From: Ruegeria atlantica
GTDB taxonomy: Bacteria; Pseudomonadota; Alphaproteobacteria; Rhodobacterales; Rhodobacteraceae
NCBI RefSeq assembly: GCF_013032005.1
Contig: NZ_WQBE01000009.1
Location: 62,001 to 126,000 of the forward strand
DNA length: 64,000 bases
Direction of reading: 5' to 3'
This document shows, piece by piece, positions 50,133 to 58,336 of this stretch. Numbering within the stretch: position 1 is the stretch's first letter; each line of letters begins with the position of its first letter. A program made the translations under genes and the position numbers. A model generated the notes under the pieces. It made no database searches and was not told where the DNA came from. It worked only from the letters and a program-made list of their open reading frames with translations.

Positions 50133-50689
50133 AGTTGCTTGGCTTGGCCTTCCTGGCTTCTGCCGAGGCCGTTGCACTTCGCTATGCGGTTGTTGAAAGT
50201 CCGATCCAGCATGTCCTGGTGCAGATGCCATTGTTGGTTCTGGCCGGGGTGTTGTTGGCTTGGAACAGGCAGGTCCGGCGTGAATGGGCTGTTCCGTTGC
50301 TACTTGTGGCCTTGACCGTATTTCTGTTCTGGATGCTGCCAAGAAACGTTGATTGGGCGCTGACGCCGACAGGGGAACTTACTAAATATCTGAGCTTGCC
50401 TTTGCTGTTGGGGGCACTGCTGAGGTTGTCCTGGCCCTGGCTGGGCCCGGTGCTTCGCGGATTCCTGAAGGCGAATGCGCTGTCGATGCTGGGTGTGCTG
50501 GGTTTTCTGTATACGCATGCGCCGGTCAGGATTTGCAACTCCTACCTGGTCTCGGCTCAGAAGGATCTGGGCATGGCCTTTCTCTACCTCGCTGCATGCT
50601 TGGCCTGTCTCTGGGCTATCCCGATCCTGTTTGGAAATCCAAGTGGCCAAAGGTCGAACGCGACCGGCTGCGCAAGCTGTGGAGTGTAA
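50129..50689 (+). CDS. Membrane protein of the nor locus (orf1 position)
   Basis: A 186-residue inner-membrane protein with about five hydrophobic segments and no recognised family. It holds APVRICNSYLVSAQKDLGMAFLYLAACLACLW and ends with GCASCGV, giving C-x2-C. By position it is the orf1 partner that follows norS-norY-senC in known sNOR clusters. A role in assembly or metal supply is possible. Confidence 0.65.
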   Translation: MKLLGLAFLASAEAVALRYAVVESPIQHVLVQMPLLVLAGVLLAWNRQVRREWAVPLLLVALTVFLFWMLPRNVDWALTPTGELTKYLSLPLLLGALLRLSWPWLGPVLRGFLKANALSMLGVLGFLYTHAPVRICNSYLVSAQKDLGMAFLYLAACLACLWAIPILFGNPSGQRSNATGCASCGV

Positions 50690-50695
50690 TACGAA

Positions 50696-51511
50696 ATGAC
50701 CTATGCTGACACAGTCATTGGGTTCGCAGAACTGGCGCAAGAGAAAGGCGTCAACCTGCGTGCAGATCCAATTGCCTTTCTGATCCTCGCCTTAAAAGCC
50801 GGGGCGTTTGTTGGTGCCGGTATCTTGCTGATCCTTTCTGTTGGGCAGGGCGCGGATCCATCCATCCGTCCCATCGTCATGGGGGCCAGCTTCGGTATCG
50901 CCTTGACCCTTGTGGTTTTTGCAGGGGCCGAGCTGTTCACTGGTCACACCATGTACATGACGCACGGATTGCTGGCCAAAAGTATTGCTTGGTGGGATGT
51001 GCTGCGCTGCTGGTTGGTCAGTTGGGCAGGAAATCTGATCGGGGCCATATTGCTGGCGTTGCTGTTCGTCGCAGGCGGTGGTGGACTTATCTTAGGGGCA
51101 GGCGAAGAGGCTTTTCTTTATAAGGTGGCCATCAAGAAGATGCACGGCACCGAGTTGGAGCTGTTCGCCAAAGCGATCCTGTGCAATTGGCTGGTTTGTC
51201 TTGCCTTGTGGTGTTCGGCGCGCGCAAAAGACGACGTTACCAAATGCATCGTCATCTTCTGGTGTCTTTATGCATTTATTGCTGCGGGGTTTGAACACAG
51301 CGTTGCGAACATGACCGTGTTTTCACTGGCGCTGATCTCAGATCACCCCGACAGCATCACCCTGGCCGGAGCCGCCCACAATTTGACGTATGTCACCTTG
51401 GGCAACGCATTCGCCGGTGCCGGGATCATGGGCTACGGCTACTGGCGAGCGGCTTCTAAACCCACGGTTAGGGGCGCCGCAACACACGCGTCAACCAAAC
51501 ACCCTGTCTAG
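50696..51511 (+). CDS. Formate/nitrite transporter family channel
   Basis: A 271-residue FNT-family channel with six helices: GAELFTGHTMYMTHGLLAK, RCWLVSWAGNLIGAILLALLF, AILCNWLVCLALWCSARA and FEHSVANMTVFSLAL, where the central-pore His and the Asn-containing half-helices are visible. NirC-like nitrite movement fits the NO-reductase context; formate is possible. The ATG is six bases after the orf1 stop. Confidence 0.87.
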   Translation: MTYADTVIGFAELAQEKGVNLRADPIAFLILALKAGAFVGAGILLILSVGQGADPSIRPIVMGASFGIALTLVVFAGAELFTGHTMYMTHGLLAKSIAWWDVLRCWLVSWAGNLIGAILLALLFVAGGGGLILGAGEEAFLYKVAIKKMHGTELELFAKAILCNWLVCLALWCSARAKDDVTKCIVIFWCLYAFIAAGFEHSVANMTVFSLALISDHPDSITLAGAAHNLTYVTLGNAFAGAGIMGYGYWRAASKPTVRGAATHASTKHPV

Positions 51512-51524
51512 TGAGGGCGCGATC

Positions 51525-52052
51525 ATGAGCGTGACACAACCTGTCAAAATCTCTGTCTCAAAAAACCGACTGTCCCATGCCGAGCCTCTTTTTGAGGCCG
51601 CCCGCATTGCACTGATTGCGACTATCTCTGTTTGGATGGGCGCCGCAGTTAGCGGTAACTTGATAGCGGCTCCGGCCAAGTTCCAAGCCCCGTCATTGAC
51701 ATTGCCGGTCGCCTTGGACGTTGGGCGGATGCAATTCCTGTGGATTGGCGTATTCGAGGCGTTTTGCACGCTACTGATTGCACTTCTTCTTCTGTCGTTC
51801 CGGCAGAAACCGTCGTTGTCATTAATTGTCGCGCTCTGCGTGTTCGGATTTCAAAGGCTTTGGCTCCTTCCTTTGCTGAACGCGCGGACGCATTTGATCA
51901 TCGCGGTTCAACCAGTCGAGGACAGTTCATTGCATCTGCTCTACGTCGCGTCTGAATTTCTGAAGATCGGGTTTCTTTTTTGGGCTGGCATTCGGGAAAT
52001 GAGAAGCCTGTTCCGAAAAGCAAGACCGACTGCAGTTTCGGTCCAAACCTGA
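51525..52052 (+). CDS. Uncharacterised four-helix membrane protein
   Basis: A 175-residue membrane protein with about four helices (IALIATISVWMGAAVSGNLIA, FLWIGVFEAFCTLLIALLLL, LIVALCVFGFQRLWLLPLLNART, LLYVASEFLKIGFLFWAGI). I do not recognise the family with confidence. It lies between the FNT channel and the cytochrome c gene on the same strand. The start is ATG 51525 after GAGGG; the frame upstream enters the FNT gene. Confidence 0.6.
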   Translation: MSVTQPVKISVSKNRLSHAEPLFEAARIALIATISVWMGAAVSGNLIAAPAKFQAPSLTLPVALDVGRMQFLWIGVFEAFCTLLIALLLLSFRQKPSLSLIVALCVFGFQRLWLLPLLNARTHLIIAVQPVEDSSLHLLYVASEFLKIGFLFWAGIREMRSLFRKARPTAVSVQT

Positions 52053-52091
52053 ATTCTCAACTATCTGCAATCAAAAGGAAGGGATGATCAC

Positions 52092-52457
52092 ATGCGAGGT
52101 ATTCTTGTGGCTGTAACAATAGCGCTGGCGGGTGCTCAAAGCGTTGCCGCAGAAGGCGACGCGGCGGCAGGCGAAAAAGTTTTCAAAAAATGTGCCGCAT
52201 GTCATGCAGTTGACGAAGGTAAGAAAAAAGTGGGCCCAACGATGCTTGGTGTTTGGGGCCGAGAAGCTGGCGCTGTTGATGGTTACAAATACTCAACAGC
52301 GATGGGGGAAGCCGGATTTATTTGGGATGAAGAACACTTATCCGGGTTCCTAGCGTCTCCCAAAAAGTACCTGCCGGGCACGAAGATGTCCTTTCCCGGA
52401 ATAAAGAAACCGGAGCAAATCTCGGACCTGCTGGCCTATCTGGAAGCCCTGCAGTGA
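52092..52457 (+). CDS. Periplasmic class I cytochrome c
   Basis: A 121-residue monohaem cytochrome c with a signal peptide (AVTIALAGAQSVAAE). The haem site is KKCAACHAVDEG, and the axial Met lies in LPGTKMSFPGIKKPEQISDLLAYLEAL, the usual class I end. AGGAAGGG precedes the ATG. It follows the nor genes and is a plausible electron donor to NorS or CcoP. A strong inverted repeat ends the transcript at 52468. Confidence 0.88.
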   Translation: MRGILVAVTIALAGAQSVAAEGDAAAGEKVFKKCAACHAVDEGKKKVGPTMLGVWGREAGAVDGYKYSTAMGEAGFIWDEEHLSGFLASPKKYLPGTKMSFPGIKKPEQISDLLAYLEALQ

Positions 52458-52467
52458 CAGACCAACG

Positions 52468-52512
52468 GCGTTTCTTTGATGATGACTTGCACGCTTGCCC
52501 TCAAAGAAACGC
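52468..52512. terminator. Inverted repeat between cytochrome c gene and oxyR (bidirectional terminator)
   Basis: GCGTTTCTTTGA (52468-52479) and TCAAAGAAACGC (52501-52512) pair perfectly over 12 bases with a 21-base loop. It lies between two converging genes, 11 bases after the cytochrome stop. Confidence 0.7.
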
Positions 52513-52542
52513 TAAATTGCCTTTTCCGTGGTTGGTCAGGCT

Positions 52543-53487
52543 CTAAGCTTTTCCGTTCAAATACCGCGCCATTTCCGGGGCAGCCATAAGGGTCTGAATG
52601 AAAGTCCCGAAATGTTCAAGCGATCCCGTGCGTGGGTCACTGTCGCGCCATGCCAGCCTGATAGAACGGCCAAACACCCCATCCGCAATGGGATGTGTTG
52701 TTGCTAGGCCGCCGAAACGGTCGGGGCCACTCACAGACAATGCCGGAAAAAGCGCGCAACCCTCTCCCAGCGCGACCATTTGCCGGAGCATCTCAAGACT
52801 GCTGGCCACTCTTTGTCCTGGTCGGTCAATCCGGTCGCAAAACGCAACGGTCTGATCCCGTAGACAGTGTTCTTGAGAAAGTAGAACGAGCTGTGAGGAC
52901 AAAACCTTGGACCAACGAACCTTTTCATTGGGTTTGAGATCCAGATCCTTGGGACAGGCAAAAACAAATGGTTCATGAAACAGCTCAAGCGCACTTAGTG
53001 CAGGCTGTTTCGGGTTAGTTGCGATCAGCGCAGCGTCCAGCGCCCGGTTGGTGAGCATCTCTTCAAGAACATGCGTGGGTTCTTCGAATAGTGACAGCCT
53101 TAACTTGGGATAAGCGGCTTTGAGTGACTTGAGGATGAGCGGCAATAAGTAAGGACCAAGGGTTGGAAGTACACCAAACTTCAAATCACCTTCCAGATTG
53201 TCACTCAGGCTCAGCGACAATTCCAACAGCTCACGGGCCTCGGTCAGAAGGATTTCTGCTTTTTGCAGGACTATCCGGCCATTTTGCGTCAAAGAGACAC
53301 GCCTGCCCTGACGTTCGAAAATCGAAAATCCAATTCGGGCCTCTAGCTTCAATACCTGTTGGCTGATTGCCGGTTGTGAAACCCCACAGATATCAGCTGC
53401 TCGGCCAAAATGACCTTCTTCGGCAATGCTTTGAATGTACTCAAGATCTCTGAGTGAAAGACCGGCAACCGAGGTTCTTCTTGCCAT
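52543..53487 (-). CDS. oxyR: Hydrogen peroxide-sensing LysR regulator OxyR
   Basis: A 314-residue LysR-type regulator. The HTH is [27 protein letters not shown]. The redox pair is Cys208 and Cys217 in [16 protein letters not shown], spaced as Cys199/Cys208 of E. coli OxyR. AGAGGTGA precedes the ATG. It is divergent from the catalase gene, with a candidate site at 53500-53516. On peroxide oxidation it should activate katA. Confidence 0.93.
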   Translation of the reverse strand: MARRTSVAGLSLRDLEYIQSIAEEGHFGRAADICGVSQPAISQQVLKLEARIGFSIFERQGRRVSLTQNGRIVLQKAEILLTEARELLELSLSLSDNLEGDLKFGVLPTLGPYLLPLILKSLKAAYPKLRLSLFEEPTHVLEEMLTNRALDAALIATNPKQPALSALELFHEPFVFACPKDLDLKPNEKVRWSKVLSSQLVLLSQEHCLRDQTVAFCDRIDRPGQRVASSLEMLRQMVALGEGCALFPALSVSGPDRFGGLATTHPIADGVFGRSIRLAWRDSDPRTGSLEHFGTFIQTLMAAPEMARYLNGKA

Positions 53488-53499
53488 GCATCACCTCTG

Positions 53500-53516
53500 A
53501 TTATCGATCGGATAAT
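53500..53516. promoter_or_regulatory. Candidate OxyR site in the oxyR-katA intergenic region
   Basis: ATTATC (53500-53505) and GATAAT (53511-53516) form a palindrome around GATCG, the loose AT-type symmetry expected of a LysR site, between the two divergent genes. Confidence 0.5.
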
Positions 53517-53583
53517 TTATATAAGTTGGAGTATTTTGGCGGTTTTCGGTTTTGTCCTGCCAATACCAACTCAGGAGATTGAC

Positions 53584-55044
53584 ATGACCAGCAAACCGAA
53601 ACTGACCACCGCATTTGGCGCACCAGTGCCCGACAACCAAAACACTCTGACGGCGGGGCCGCGTGGTCCTGCGCTGCTTCAGGATGTCTGGTTTCTCGAG
53701 AAGATGGCTCATTTTGATCGCGAAGTGATCCCCGAACGCCGGATGCATGCCAAAGGGTCCGGCGCTTACGGTACGTTCACAGTGACCCACGACATCACAC
53801 GCTATACACGCGCCAAATTGTTCTCTGATGTTGGCAAGATGACGGATCTCTTCCTGCGCTTTTCGACCGTTGCAGGAGAACGCGGTGCGGCGGACGCGGA
53901 ACGGGACATTCGCGGCTTTGCAGTCAAGTTTTACACCGAGGAAGGCAACTGGGATCTGGTGGGCAATAACACTCCAGTGTTTTTCCTTCGCGACCCATTG
54001 AAGTTTCCCGATCTTAACCACGCGGTCAAACGCGATCCGCGGACCAACATGCGCAGTGCGGATAACAACTGGGACTTCTGGACCAGCCTTCCCGAAGCTT
54101 TGCTCCAGGTGACGATTGTTATGTCTGATCGCGGCATTCCCGCAACCTACCGGCACATGCACGGCTTTGGCAGCCACACATTCAGCTTTATCAATTCGGA
54201 CAGCGAACGGTTCTGGGTCAAATTCTATTTCAAAACCCAGCAGGGGATCAAAAACCTTACCGACGAAGAAGCCGCGCAAATCATCTCTGGTGACCGTGAA
54301 AGCCATCAGCGTGATCTTTATGATGCTATCGAAGACGGTGATTTTCCCAAATGGACGCTCTACGTCCAAGTCATGCCAGAGAAGGATGCGGGTACATACC
54401 ACCTCAACCCATTTGATCTGACCAAGGTTTGGCCGCATGGGGACTATCCGCTGATTGAGGTTGGCGAGCTGGAATTGAACCGCAACCCCGAGAACTACTT
54501 TGCCGAAGTGGAACAGGCGGCCTTTGCGCCTTCTACAATTGTACCTGGTATCAGCTTTTCGCCGGACAAAATGCTGCAGGGACGTCTGTTTTCCTATGGC
54601 GACACTCAGCGGTATCGGTTGGGTGTCAACCATTCCCAGATCCCGGTGAATGCGCCGCGTTGCCCGTATCATTCCTACCATCGTGATGGAGCGATGAGGA
54701 TCGACGGCAATGCCGGATCTCGGATTGGCTATGAACCCAATATGCATGCCGAATGGTCGGAGCAACCGGATTTCTCTGAACCACCTTTGTCCATCGAAGG
54801 TGCTGCAGATCATTGGAACCACCGCGAGGATGATGACTATTTCTCGCAACCCGGTGATTTGTTCCGCCTGATGACGCCGGAGCAGCAAAAAGTGTTGTTC
54901 GCAAACACTGCCCGCGCGATTGGCGCTGCAAGGAAGGAAATTCAGATCCGTCACATATCGAACTGTCTCAAGGCCGATCCTGGTTATGGTGCCGGTGTGG
55001 CAAGCGCGCTTGGTTTGAGCATCGAGTGTGTAGACCTGGCATAA
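53584..55044 (+). CDS. katA: Monofunctional haem catalase, small-subunit type
   Basis: A 486-residue clade 3-size catalase that dismutates hydrogen peroxide. The catalytic His is His55 in [13 protein letters not shown], the Asn in [14 protein letters not shown], and the haem Tyr in [15 protein letters not shown]. The ATG at 53584 follows CAGGAG; the longer frame from 53536 has no ribosome site. Controlled by the divergent oxyR. A hairpin follows at 55053. Confidence 0.95.
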   Translation: MTSKPKLTTAFGAPVPDNQNTLTAGPRGPALLQDVWFLEKMAHFDREVIPERRMHAKGSGAYGTFTVTHDITRYTRAKLFSDVGKMTDLFLRFSTVAGERGAADAERDIRGFAVKFYTEEGNWDLVGNNTPVFFLRDPLKFPDLNHAVKRDPRTNMRSADNNWDFWTSLPEALLQVTIVMSDRGIPATYRHMHGFGSHTFSFINSDSERFWVKFYFKTQQGIKNLTDEEAAQIISGDRESHQRDLYDAIEDGDFPKWTLYVQVMPEKDAGTYHLNPFDLTKVWPHGDYPLIEVGELELNRNPENYFAEVEQAAFAPSTIVPGISFSPDKMLQGRLFSYGDTQRYRLGVNHSQIPVNAPRCPYHSYHRDGAMRIDGNAGSRIGYEPNMHAEWSEQPDFSEPPLSIEGAADHWNHREDDDYFSQPGDLFRLMTPEQQKVLFANTARAIGAARKEIQIRHISNCLKADPGYGAGVASALGLSIECVDLA

Positions 55045-55052
55045 AAACAATT

Positions 55053-55081
55053 GGCAAGTCCCCGATCTGTTGGGACTTGCC
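55053..55081 (+). terminator. Hairpin after katA
   Basis: GGCAAGTCCC and GGGACTTGCC pair perfectly over 10 bases, eight bases after the katA stop. There is no clear T-run, but the stem is strong. Confidence 0.65.
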
Positions 55082-55213
55082 TGACGCTGTGGGTTGTTGG
55101 GTAGCGAGCACCGTTTGGTGTATTTGGGCTTTTCGTCGCCGTGCAAGACAAAACTACGGTTTGGCGATGGCGCCTGGAAAAAACTATTTCCATATGTGGG
55201 CACCTTGGCCCGA

Positions 55214-55738
55214 TCACACATTGCAGCTACCTGGTTTGCATTCGCTTTGATCAACAGTGACGGTGCCGCCTTTTGTCGACACGACCTCCTGTGTCAGAAG
55301 ACTGCCAATCTCGGACCCCAATTGAAGTTCCGAAACCTGACCAAGGTGATGCGCAACGATCTGCCCCGCCTGATCTAAAAGGACAAGGCTTGGTGTGCCG
55401 CGCATGTCAAAGCGAGACATCGTGTTTGGCAACGGTCCTGCGCCCTGTTTGTCCACGCCGACAGGGAACGTGATGCGGTATTCATGCAGGAAAGCTTGCA
55501 AAGACACCGGTGTCATAGCGTTGTGATGCTCGAACACGGTGTGCAGGCCAATTACGGCTACCTTCTCTTCAGGAAACGTCCTCTGAATCGACTGCGCCAA
55601 GGGAATACCGTGCAGGACACATCCTGGGCATAGCATTTGAAAGGCCTCAATGACGACAACCCGTCCTTTTAGGTTATCTAGGGTTAGGGACGTGTCTGTG
55701 TTGAACCATTCCGAGACGTCTAACTCTGGTGCTTGCAT
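55214..55738 (-). CDS. TlpA/redoxin-like thiol protein
   Basis: A 174-residue cytoplasmic thioredoxin-fold protein. VVVIEAFQMLCPGCVLHGIPLAQ has a CPGC active site; RFDMRGTPSLVLLDQAGQIV carries the cis-Pro loop. It differs from TlpA in lacking a signal peptide and ends with a second Cys pair, SECKPGSCNV. It is followed leftward by nothing for 169 bases. It probably reduces disulfides or peroxides, in keeping with the stress genes nearby. Confidence 0.8.
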   Translation of the reverse strand: MQAPELDVSEWFNTDTSLTLDNLKGRVVVIEAFQMLCPGCVLHGIPLAQSIQRTFPEEKVAVIGLHTVFEHHNAMTPVSLQAFLHEYRITFPVGVDKQGAGPLPNTMSRFDMRGTPSLVLLDQAGQIVAHHLGQVSELQLGSEIGSLLTQEVVSTKGGTVTVDQSECKPGSCNV

Positions 55739-55796
55739 TTTCTTTGTCCTCAGCAGTAGGCAGCCGCCGTAGGTTTGGCGGCTGCTCAGTGGAATG

Positions 55797-56546
55797 TTAG
55801 TGAATCTTGCCCGGCAGGCTCAGATCGCCAGATGCGACGTCGAAAACATCTGTGACGCAAAGCAAGGGCGCATGGATATTCGCGTTAACCCTCAAGGCGG
55901 ATGTAACGCCGTCATAAGCGACACCATCCAGTTCAACGTCGCTGGCGAAGCCTGCGTTCACCGAGATTTCGGGCCCGTCGAACAGCGGTGTAAACCCAGG
56001 GCTGTCCAGAAAGATCGGAAACCCAGGCCATGTCGCAGGTAGCTTGGGTGTGGAGCCTTCGGGGATGTCACGTACGGCAAGCGCGTCGGGTCCGCACGCT
56101 TCGGTCGGGGTCAACACAACCCAGTGGCTGTGCCATTCGATGCCGTCGTTGGCCGGATCTCCGTCACCGTTCTCGTCAAAAAGCGGTGTGTCATCAAAAT
56201 CTGGATGACTGGTTGCGGCCATTGCAAGGATGCCTGTGCCGCCTTCGAACCCAACGGCCGAAGGGTCCAAAGACGTAGGCCAGACATATGACCAGACGTC
56301 TGAACCACCGACCTCTCCAGTTGCCGCCGGAACCGAGGCACCAGCCGATCCATTCGTGGTCATGTGAAAAGTGACCGTGTTTCCATTGCGGTGCGCGTGC
56401 GCGGCCAGAATGTCAAAATCCGCGACTTTACTGGCGTCAGCAGAAGATATGATCGCGCCATCCTGATGAATGGCATGGTTCCCATCAGCAAGAGCTGTGC
56501 TGCCGATGAGCAGAGCCAAAGTAGAAGTGAGCGTTGAAAGTTTCAT
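55797..56546 (-). CDS. Uncharacterised secreted protein
   Basis: A 249-residue protein with a signal peptide (LTSTLALLIGSTALA). It contains acidic, Asp-rich stretches such as DDTPLFDENGDGDPANDGIEWHSHWVV, which might bind calcium, and HAHRNGNTVTFHMTTNGSAG. GGAGG precedes the ATG at 56546. It is divergent from the Cys-rich MarR gene, so it may be its target. The family is not recognised. Confidence 0.7.
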   Translation of the reverse strand: MKLSTLTSTLALLIGSTALADGNHAIHQDGAIISSADASKVADFDILAAHAHRNGNTVTFHMTTNGSAGASVPAATGEVGGSDVWSYVWPTSLDPSAVGFEGGTGILAMAATSHPDFDDTPLFDENGDGDPANDGIEWHSHWVVLTPTEACGPDALAVRDIPEGSTPKLPATWPGFPIFLDSPGFTPLFDGPEISVNAGFASDVELDGVAYDGVTSALRVNANIHAPLLCVTDVFDVASGDLSLPGKIH

Positions 56547-56567
56547 GGGTGCCTCCAATTAAAAGAT

Positions 56568-56623
56568 AGCGAGTCGCTACTATAATGAGAAATACATTGC
56601 AACTATAATTTCGAGTCGCTACT
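56568..56623. promoter_or_regulatory. Repeated operator element upstream of the MarR gene
   Basis: GAGTCGCTACT occurs twice, at 56571-56581 and 56613-56623. The first copy overlaps the perfect palindrome AGCGA-G-TCGCT (56568-56578). Both lie between the secreted-protein and MarR genes, and the second is ten bases from the MarR start, consistent with autorepression. Confidence 0.65.
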
Positions 56624-56632
56624 AAAAGTGTT

Positions 56633-57178
56633 ATGAACACAGATCATCGCATACGCACACTGATCAACCGTCTGGCCCGAATTGATGCTTCCGAAGGATG
56701 GGCGGGAGATTTGAACCCGACTCAGAGGATGGCGCTCGAGTACCTCGCTGAGGCGAACATGTTCTCGCGCTCGCCGTCGCATGTCGCAGAGTACATCGGT
56801 ACAACCCGTGGAACGATGTCACAGACGCTCAAGGCTTTGGCACGCAAAGGCTATGTAGAAGAGCACCGCAAAGAACACGATCAGCGGTCGATATCCTACG
56901 AACTCACAAAAGAAGGGGCCGAGATCGTAGGTCAGCCAAATCCTGTTGCTCAGGCAATTGGAGATATGCCCTTAGAAAACCAAGCCATGCTTGAGCAGGG
57001 TCTGATGCAAGGCCTCAGTCTGGCTTTGGCCGTAAATGGAGGCCGATCCTTCGGACAATGCAAATCCTGCGCCCATCATGATGTCACGACGGAAAACGGT
57101 TTTTGCAAATTGTTGGGTGTTTCATTGGAGCCCGGCGAAAAAGACAAGATCTGCATTGAGCACGAGGAAGCCAGATGA
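56633..57178 (+). CDS. MarR family regulator with C-terminal four-Cys motif
   Basis: A 181-residue MarR-type winged-helix protein (RSPSHVAEYIGTTRGTMSQTLKALARKGYVEEHRKEHDQRS). After the DNA-binding domain there is an unusual tail with Cys143, Cys146, Cys158 and Cys174 and His148/149 (FGQCKSCAHHD...GFCKLLG...KICIEH), suitable for an iron-sulfur cluster or zinc. This suggests redox or metal sensing. It overlaps the MOSC gene by 4 bases. Confidence 0.82.
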   Translation: MNTDHRIRTLINRLARIDASEGWAGDLNPTQRMALEYLAEANMFSRSPSHVAEYIGTTRGTMSQTLKALARKGYVEEHRKEHDQRSISYELTKEGAEIVGQPNPVAQAIGDMPLENQAMLEQGLMQGLSLALAVNGGRSFGQCKSCAHHDVTTENGFCKLLGVSLEPGEKDKICIEHEEAR

Positions 57179-57873
57179 ACCATCCTGAACTGTCGGCAAA
57201 CATCGACGGCATTTTCCTTGGAGCCATCAGAGATCGCTGGGAAGGCAAACCGTCTTCGGCCATTCAGAAAGATCGGGTGGACGGCCGGCAGGTTGTTACC
57301 TCGCTCGGTTTTGCAGGCGATGCGCAGGCGGATTTGACCGTACACGGTGGTAAAGACAAAGCCATCCATCATTATGCACTTGATCACTATTCAGCCTGGC
57401 AAGCAGAGGGCCTAATGGCACCCGGCACAATACCAGCGGCGTTTGGTGAGAACATTTCAACAACGGGGCTGACCGAGGAAAACCTCTGCATCGGGGACAT
57501 CCTGTCACTCGGGACGGCGGTAGTTCAAATTAGCCAAGGGCGGCAGCCGTGCTGGAAACTTGGACTACATACCGGGCGAAAGGAAATGCCGAACCAGTTT
57601 CAGAAGACGGGCCGAACCGGATGGTACTATCGTGTACTCGAACCTGGCGAAGTTGGCGCCGGTGATCGGATCACCTTGTCTGAAAGGCCAAATCCCAATT
57701 GGTCTGTATTGGCTGTTACACGCGCACGGTTGACTCGTCGCATTCTGCCGGATGATGCCGAGGTTTTGTCTCAGATGGAAGAACTTGCTGAGGGTTGGCG
57801 ACAAGCCTTTAGTCGAATGGCTGAAGGCAATGCCAAGGAGGATACATCGGCAAGGCTTGGAGGCTCAGGGTAA
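57175..57873 (+). CDS. MOSC domain protein (YiiM-like)
   Basis: A 232-residue MOSC protein. VHGGKDKAIHHYALDHYSAW and AAFGENISTTGLTEENLCIGDIL are family landmarks, and QGRQPCWKLGLHTGR carries the conserved Cys that ligates molybdenum. YiiM-type enzymes reduce N-hydroxylated compounds. Coupled to the Cys-rich MarR gene by ATGA, so the regulator probably senses a stress that this enzyme answers. Confidence 0.87.
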   Translation: MNHPELSANIDGIFLGAIRDRWEGKPSSAIQKDRVDGRQVVTSLGFAGDAQADLTVHGGKDKAIHHYALDHYSAWQAEGLMAPGTIPAAFGENISTTGLTEENLCIGDILSLGTAVVQISQGRQPCWKLGLHTGRKEMPNQFQKTGRTGWYYRVLEPGEVGAGDRITLSERPNPNWSVLAVTRARLTRRILPDDAEVLSQMEELAEGWRQAFSRMAEGNAKEDTSARLGGSG

Positions 57874-58137
57874 GACACCCAACGCGCGTTCTGTCGCGAC
57901 GTAATTTCCTTGATCTTATTAACCTTCTCAATTCCATGACAGTCAAATCCCCGTTTGTCAGTCGCTGGGTGGGGCAGGTAAAAAATGAGACATCAACTCC
58001 AGCACCGATGAAATGCCATTAACCGCTTTAAGCCAGAAATGCTTGACGTTTGAGGCAAAATTGAGTGACGTGATTTGAGCATTTCTTGAGGTTTTGACTG
58101 TCGATTGAGTCAAATATCACTGACGTTCCACATCTCT
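57874..58137. other. Intergenic stretch without recognised gene
   Basis: No credible coding frame, RNA gene or promoter was seen. Short protein-like phrases occur on the minus strand with stops between them, perhaps relics of the sequence that includes repeat copy C. Confidence 0.4.
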
Positions 58138-58331
58138 TGTTGAACGTCACACGAACCTGACCCAACCGTCACAGTTGGACCAGAAACTAGGTGAACGTTC
58201 GACATCAGAAGGCGCCCCCAACATTGGACATCAGTTGAATTTGACCTTTGCGTTATCAACTAACACGCCGCCTCCATTTCATACTCCCGCAGACAGTTTG
58301 GTTTGATCTGATTTCCCTTTCGGAACATCAG
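58138..58331 (+). repeat. Dispersed intergenic repeat, copy C
   Basis: This 194-base segment matches the middle of copy B (35117-35316): TTGAACGTCACACGAACC, then GTCACAGTTGGACCAGAAAC and a T-rich end with TTTGATCTGATTTCCCTTTC. It lacks both outer blocks found in copies A and B. It ends six bases before the stop codon of the leftward AraC gene. Confidence 0.7.
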
Positions 58332-58336
58332 AGCCG

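Noticed and set aside
53491-55254. A 587-codon open frame on the minus strand across the catalase gene
   Set aside because: It is antisense to a complete catalase with all catalytic residues and a ribosome site; the frame has no protein-like domains and reflects codon bias of katA.
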